From: Oscheius tipulae | Taxonomy: Eukaryota; Nematoda; Chromadorea; Rhabditida; Rhabditidae | Assembly (NCBI GenBank): GCA_037178975.1 | Contig: JASJZH010000004.1 | Location: 3,968,001 to 4,032,000 of the forward strand | Direction: 5' to 3' | DNA: 64,000 bases | Shown here: positions 57,761-64,000 of the stretch, in pieces | Numbering within the stretch: position 1 is the stretch's first letter | Layout of the letters: every line of letters starts with the position of its first letter | Position numbers and translations under genes: made by a program | The notes under the pieces: generated by a model | Told to the model about the DNA's origin: nothing | The model's input: only the letters and a program-made list of their open reading frames with translations | Database searches by the model: none

Positions 57761-60473
57761 ATGACGGAGCCTATGGAAGATACTTCGGACGTTCTTTCCT
57801 TTACTCCACTGTAGGTTTTTACTCTCTTGAATGCCCGCAATAATTCAATATCTTTCTGTTCCAGGATCAGATACAACATTTTTCAGAGGTTCTGGTCAAG
57901 AGGTCGGTCGATCATGTCATCTTCTGCAGTACAAAGGGAAACAAATAATGGCTGGTAGTATCATTTTGCAAAAAGACATTCGCCTTGTAGCTCGACTGCG
58001 GTGTTCATCCGGGAATGCACGGTGTCGACGCCCTTCCGTTTGTCGACTTCATCGATATTGAAAGTGTCGATCTTCTCCTTATCACACATTATCACCTGGA
58101 TCATGCCGGCGCCCTTCCTTGGCTTTTAGAGAAAACTGCCTTCAGGTAACTGACATCCAAGCATAAATAACGTTTTTACAGAGGAAAATGTTTCATGACC
58201 CATGCTACGAAGGCCATTTACCGAATGATTTTGGCAGATTACATCAAAGTAGCCAAGTATGGAGGAGGAAGTGATCGCAACATGCTGTATACGGAAGAAG
58301 ATCTGGACCGAAGTATGGAAAAAATCGAGGTTTGTCTATTTTTTTGGGTAGCACACGAATGATTAAGGTGATTGATTTCCATGAGCAGAAAGAAGTCAAT
58401 GGAATCCGTTTCTGGCCCTACGTTGCCGGACACGTTCTCGGCGCTTGTATGTTCATGATTGAAATCGCTGGTATTTTGCTGAATGTAATGGGTCGAATGT
58501 TTATTCTAGGTGTTCGTACTCTCTATACGGGCGACTTCTCTTGCTTGGAAGACAGACATCTCTGTGCTGCTGAAATTCCATCTATCACTCCGGATGTTCT
58601 CATTTCGGTGGGTCTCGTTTCAGGACAATCAACATTTTTATTCAGGAATCGACCTATGGAACTCAAGTACATGAAGGACGTGAAGAGCGCGAGCGGAGGT
58701 TCACCCAGACAGTTCACGAGATTGTTGGACGTGGCGGCAGATGTCTCATTCCAGCTTTCGCCTTGGGAAGAGCTCAGGAATTGCTGCTCATTCTGGACGA
58801 GTACTGGGAAGCACATCCCGAATTGCACGACATTCCTGTATATTGTACGTTCCCAAAGTCTTCGTGATGTGAAATATTCGTTTTAGATGCGTCTTCGCTC
58901 GCCAAGAAGTGTATGGCAGTTTATCAGACGTTTGTCAGTGGAATGAACCAGAAGATCCAGCGGCAAATCGCCGTAAACAATCCCTTTGCATTCAAACATG
59001 TCAGCAATCTGAAGGTACACTCGGTGTCTGAAGTCTTATGAAACTTTGTTCAGGGCATGGAACACTTCGAAGACGCCGGTCCTTGTGTTGTTCTGGCTTC
59101 TCCTGGAATGCTTCAGAATGGTCTGAGCAGAGAACTCTTCGACAAATGGTGTGTGGACAGTAAGAACGGATGTATCATTGCCGGATACTGTGTCGAAGGA
59201 ACCCCTGCCAAGGTTTTCAACCTTATTTCTGCAATGATTATCCTATTTAGTACATTCTCTCGGAACCCGAGGAGATCCAAGCACTGAGCGGAGAAAGACT
59301 TCCTATGAGACTCCAGGTACTGTGTATTCATGTAATTCCATTTACACTTTTTTCAGGTCGGATACATATCTTTCTCTGCACACACCGACTTCCAGCAGAC
59401 CTCTAACTTTGTTCGATCTCTCAAACCACCACATCTGGTTCGTTTTCTGTTGCGTCAAAATAAATAAGGTTTAAGATTCTGGTACACGGAGAGATGCATG
59501 AGATGAACCGTCTCAAGGCTGGAATTCAACGTCAGTTCGAAGACGAAAACATTCCGATCCAGATTCACAATCCGAAAAATACTGAATCAGTTCTTTTGCA
59601 CTTTAGAGGAGAGAAGACGGCCAAAATTGTCGGAACAATGGCAACGAGTATGCCAAAAGGAGGCGAAATAATCAGTGGAGTCTTGATCAAAAGGAACTTC
59701 AACTACCACATTATGGACCCGAAAGATCTTGCAGGTTGGTCGTTCCTTTCCGGGTCTTGCAATTTCGAATCACAGCTTATACGGAGCTCTCTTCGTCGCG
59801 TGTATCTCAAAAAGAGTCTGTCTACTACAGCAATGGTCTCAATTTGCTTATGTTCAATCTGCGTCAGCTGAACCACGATGCCGTCCTGACCGCCGAGCTG
59901 AAGTTGGAGGCTCCAGAACTGAAAGGACCAACCCATCTCATTTGCATTTTCAACGTACTTTTGAAACTTTTTCAATGTATCACCATGTTTCCAGAAAGCC
60001 ATTACTATCCAGTGGTATTCGTTCGAGAACGTTTGTTTGATTGAGTGGGAGAGTAATCCAGTCCATGACATGTATGCCGATGCAGTTCTAGCTGCCATTT
60101 TACATGCTCAGAACAATCCAATTCCCGACAAGAGTCAGTTTATTTCAGTTTCCAATAGCAGCAGATCAAATTTCAGTGATTCCCTCTATGAATCCCATCA
60201 CTGTTCATCAGGCTATTGCCACCACTATGGACGATGTTAGTTCCACAAACTATTTTATAGCAAGCCAAATTATTTCAGCTGTGCGGAGCAGAAAACGTGA
60301 AAGATGAGGGCGACAAGATTCTGATTGATTTGAATGAAGATCAGACGGCAATAATCTCAGAAGATGGGTCCAAAGTGGTAGCTAGTGATCCGCAAGTGCA
60401 ACATCTTCTGCAGTCAGTCGTCAACAATATCAAACACAGTCTTCCCCCCTCCCAGACTGAAACAATCGAATGA
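57761..60473 (+). CDS. CPSF3: cleavage and polyadenylation factor CPSF73 endonuclease
   Basis: This is the metallo-beta-lactamase/beta-CASP nuclease that cuts pre-mRNA before polyadenylation. The N-terminus [20 protein letters not shown] leads to the zinc site [43 protein letters not shown] and [16 protein letters not shown] are conserved. The beta-CASP part holds [18 protein letters not shown], and the last metal motif is [14 protein letters not shown]. The C-terminal domain ends PPSQTETIE. Between KQIM and LDCG the only frame-keeping intron is 57951-57990, which begins with GC rather than GT. Another intron (after EIAG) is 39 nt. The ATG is 2 nt after ACTATTCAG. Synaptojanin starts 571 nt downstream. 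Confidence 0.97.
57951..57990 (+). other. GC-AG intron in CPSF3
   Basis: A 40-nt intron starts GCTGGT and ends CTTGTAG, joining KQIM to LDCGVHPG. The nearest GT donor, 4 bases later, would shift the frame. Confidence 0.75.
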
Positions 60474-61044
60474 ACGTGTTCTTCTTCATGGTCTCATATT
60501 GTTGGTTTTGAATTGTTAAAACTACTTTTTGTTGTTTATATGTGGTTTTGCACTGCCTCAAATATCGTGATTTCACATTTATTACCTACTTGTATCAGGT
60601 TTAGACATCGTCAACTCAGTTTAGATTGGTTCTCGTGATGAAAATCCCAAAATTTATGGGCGATTCTAAATTTTATTGCTTCCCTGCTTTTTGTTGACTC
60701 ATGTCTTCGAAATTTGGAGTTCAAACCCACGCTTTTACGTGGTTTCATTTTGTTTCAAGTGCTTTTTCAAGCTTCTTCGCCAAAATTTGCAACCGTTTAA
60801 AACACTTCAAAGCACAATCCGACGTCGATTCGTCCCTGCGTGCATGAGCCACAACTCTTTCCTTGTGAGAATCGATAAGCTTCAGTGAGATTCCATAGTA
60901 TGCACAATGATTGCATGTTTGCCTAACATTGTTCTCGTTACATCTAGTTCGCAATAGGTGCTTTTTTGTTAAAGTTTCTCACAATAACCCTAGTACTCTC
61001 GCCCTACTAATTGAATCTTTTCAGAAGAGCAGTAATAGTCGAGA
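60474..61044. other. intergenic region between CPSF3 and synaptojanin
   Basis: 571 bases, T-rich, with no supported coding frame. A TTTTCAG acceptor lies 20 nt before the synaptojanin ATG. No poly(A) hexamer is obvious close to the CPSF3 stop. Confidence 0.45.
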
Positions 61045-64000
61045 ATGTCAGTTCGAGCTTTACGAATATGGAAACGGTTGGATCCACAGCAGCCGATTAG
61101 CTACCTCATCGAAAAGAATGGCGTTGCCGGCGCTCTTTTACTCCAAAATGGAACTGTCCTGTCTCTCGGTATTATTATTCCATATTTGCATCGCAGTTTT
61201 ATACTTCAGGAACGGATGCCTTCGATGTGGAACGACGGAATTACTCAAAAATGTTCGATGCATACGGGATAATGGGACTTCTCCGAATTAGTTCTTGTAA
61301 GATTTCGTATTTCTTACACTATTACGTGTTTCAGCTGAATCTTTGCTAGTGATAGTGACGGGTGTACTCTCAGTTGGACAACTTTACAGTTCCGACATTC
61401 TCAAAGTGACCAATTGTGATTTCTTGCCTATGAAAACCATTGGAACTGCTGATTTCCTGGATTCCCGCATATCCGATGTAAGTTTTCAGCTGCTGTTCAC
61501 AATTCACTAATCTTTTCAGCTCCAACGATTACTCTCCTCTGGAATGTTCTATTTTTCTTCGAGTCAGTCCTACGATCTGACATCGTGTGCGCAAAGGAAA
61601 GCGACTGGACAAGGCAGCGATCCTCGATTCTTCTGGAATAGAACTCTCCATTTCACGTTTGAGCGATTCGGAATCGACACAAATACTTGGCTACTCAAGT
61701 GCATGGCTGGGTCCGTGCTAGTCAAAACGGTCTATGTTGGGCACCGTACGGGACGGATTGCCCTCCTATCCCGACTCAGCTGTGAAAGAGTGGGCACGCG
61801 ATTCAATGTTAGAGGAGCCAATCATCTCGGCCACGTTGCAAACTTTGTCGAAACTGAACAGGTACCCGAAGTCATTGCTTACTCACAATTATGTTGCAGC
61901 TGCTAGTGTTTGACAACAAGGAGTCGTCGTTCATCCAAATCAGAGGATCCATCCCACTTTTCTGGGAACAACCCGGTGTCCAGGTTATATGATTTTGGTT
62001 CCACGGGCAAAGTTTGCAGGTCGGCTCCCATAAGGTGAAACTACGAGCGTTCGAAACCAGTGCTCCTGCATATCATCGACATATGACTCGATTGCGAACC
62101 ACTTATGGAGAAGTGATGGTTGTTAACTTGCTAGGAAGAAAAGAAGGAGAGCGGATTCTGGCAGAAGCATTCAAAGTGACTTGTCATGTTAGGCTCTTAC
62201 CTGGTTTCAGACTCAACATGGACTGACCAAAATGAGCAACTTCATTGACTTTGTAGACTTCGACTATCACACCAGCATGAGAGCTTCCAAAGAAAACATA
62301 AATATTCTCAAAAAGAAGTTGATTCCATTTGCCGAGAAGTCCGGCTTCTTTCAGTCAAGCGATGGTAGGACATCCAGGTAAGTCCTTTTTTGTTGCATAC
62401 TAAAAAAATCTGCTTAGAATGCAAAGTGGCACTGTGCGAACGAACTGTCTTGATTGTCTGGATCGTACAAACTGTGTCCAAACGGTCCTGGGCCTTCATA
62501 CTGCCAGAAACCAAGTGATCTCGCTGGAAATAGACAGCGGAAAAGTGAATGTCGAGCAGAGAATCGAGGAAATATTGAAGGATCTCTGGCAGAAGAACGG
62601 CGATCAATGTAGTACTATTTATGCGGGAACTGGTGCTCTGGATGGAAAAAGCAAGGTTTGTACATTCTCATTTCATCCATTTTGCTCAACTTCAGTTGAA
62701 AGATGCCTCTCGTTCCATAGCCCGAACAATTCAAAACAATCTGATGGACACTTCGAAGCAGGAGGCATTCGACCTCTTTCTGACAGGCTCATCCTTTGAC
62801 CAACACGCATTCGATAGAGCCAGCAATCTGCTACCAGGAGGACTCATTCAAGGTATTTTCTCTTTCTGTTTTATATTCTGACTAATGCAACCAATTACAG
62901 ACGCATATTATTTCTCGGGTAAGCAAAGTGTTGTTTGTGAATGTTGCCAGAGATGTTATCTTGCGATGAAATAATATAAACTTGCAGAGTACGCTGACGC
63001 AGTTAACCAACTCGTCGAAAGATCAAGAGAAATCACTTCTCCCTCCCCCCTGAAAATATTTGTCGGTAGGTGTCTGCTTTTCTAAAGAAATACTTCCGAT
63101 TAAGGCACATGGAACGTAAATGGAGGCAGGAACATCAATAATATAGCATTTCGAGGAGAGTCCAACTTGGCTCATTGGATCTTTCCAGATACTCATCTAG
63201 GTATTTCTATTTTTAGCTCCCAACATTTTTGAGATCAGTTGCTCTTGGAGAAGACGACGATCCGCCAGATATCGTAGCCATCGGAGTAGAAGAATTGGTG
63301 GATTTGAACGCCAGCAATCTGGTCAAAGCGAGTACTAGGAATCAACGATTATGGGCAGAAACTATCAGGAAGACGTTGACAGCCAAAGCACCTTATGTGA
63401 TGGTTGCCAGTGAACAATTGGTTCGTTTTTTGCCCTCTTCGCAGTACAACAATTTGTTTAGGTCGGAGTATGTCTGTTTCTGTTTGTTCGACCTCGCATA
63501 GCATCTTCGATGAAAGATTTTGCGGTACATTCGGTAAAAACGGGATTAGGAGGAGCAACAGGAAACAAAGGATCAGTCGCCTTCCGACTCGTCCTCAACT
63601 CGACCAGCGTCTGCTTTGTCTGTAGTCATTTTGCTGCTGGACAGCACGAGGTTGAATTTTCTAGTTGCTATCAAATAACACTTCAAATTCAGGTTCGAGA
63701 CAGGAACGAGGACTTTGCGACCGCGATGAGGAAAATTCGCTTCCCGATGGGCCGAGACATCAATTCCCACGACACCGTCTTCTGGCTAGGAGACTTCAAT
63801 TACAGGTTCAGTAATTCATTATTGCGGTCACATGCACTTTACAGGATCAATTTATCAGGAGAGGAGGTGAAAAGAGCCGTTTATAACGGACATCTCCATC
63901 AACTAGTTCCAAATGATCAACTGACACAGCAGAAGATGCAAGGACTGGTTGGCTTTTTGAAGTTGTGTTGGAACAAACATTTTTAGACATTTGAAGATTT
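61045..64000 (+). CDS. SYNJ: synaptojanin (Sac1 + inositol 5-phosphatase), 3' part outside window
   Basis: Synaptojanin removes phosphates from PI(4,5)P2 to uncoat endocytic vesicles, notably at synapses. The N-terminus reads [20 protein letters not shown], then the Sac1 domain with its CX5R(T) active site [15 protein letters not shown] at about 62437-62480. The 5-phosphatase domain starts near 63110 (GTWNVNGG). [29 protein letters not shown] and [14 protein letters not shown] are catalytic segments, all intact. The window ends inside this domain after a splice at about 63986, so the proline-rich tail is not seen. Intersectin, a partner in vivo, is 45 kb away in the same window. Confidence 0.96.

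Overview
This is a compact metazoan genome segment. Introns are tiny, many of them exactly 39 nt, genes are close together, and there are no recognisable transposons. The gene set (intersectin, synaptojanin, an Uninflatable-like receptor, a GnRH/AKH-type receptor, a JAZF1-like factor) points to an ecdysozoan animal. Almost every start codon lies 0-30 nt downstream of a good 3' splice site, and several same-strand genes are only 100-400 nt apart. Those two traits fit a nematode-like, trans-splicing genome best, but phylum is an inference and I saw no spliced-leader gene here.

Layout: 2-205, 3' end of an unknown gene (+). 526-5581, a large RCC1-propeller protein (-). 6366-9498, glucosidase II alpha (+), then OPA3 (+). 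10639-16358, complete intersectin (-). SOSS-B (-) and MRPS21 (-) follow. 18597-26261 is a five-gene plus-strand run: FAM98, TMEM65, EXOC5/Sec10, an RPAP3-like protein and a one-finger GATA factor, with gaps of 378, 215, 129 and 290 nt. 27325-39820, a giant C-lectin/CUB/sushi/EGF/LamG single-pass receptor resembling insect Uninflatable. 40141-44130 is a minus-strand run: a KH-like/2H phosphoesterase, an unrecognised small protein and TRMT5. 45972-47494, a peptide GPCR (+). SEC61A (-) and RPS18 (+) are divergent. MICU1 (-) is next. 53743 to the window end is a plus-strand run: KLHDC10, JAZF1-like, CPSF3 and synaptojanin (cut by the window edge).

Functional groupings: intersectin and synaptojanin act together in clathrin endocytosis. 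OPA3, TMEM65, MICU1, MRPS21 and possibly one form of TRMT5 are mitochondrial, and MICU1 and TMEM65 both bear on mitochondrial calcium. CPSF3 makes mRNA 3' ends. SEC61A and glucosidase II act in the ER. I see no defence system, CRISPR array or integrated virus. The signals most worth following are a 77-nt near-perfect foldback downstream of the JAZF1-like gene, a repeated YxLPP motif in the intersectin SH3-DH linker, a GC-AG intron in CPSF3, the acceptor-next-to-ATG pattern with candidate operons, and the GATA finger with Trp replacing a conserved Gly.

Exon boundaries were read by eye. Gene spans run from start to stop codon and include introns.
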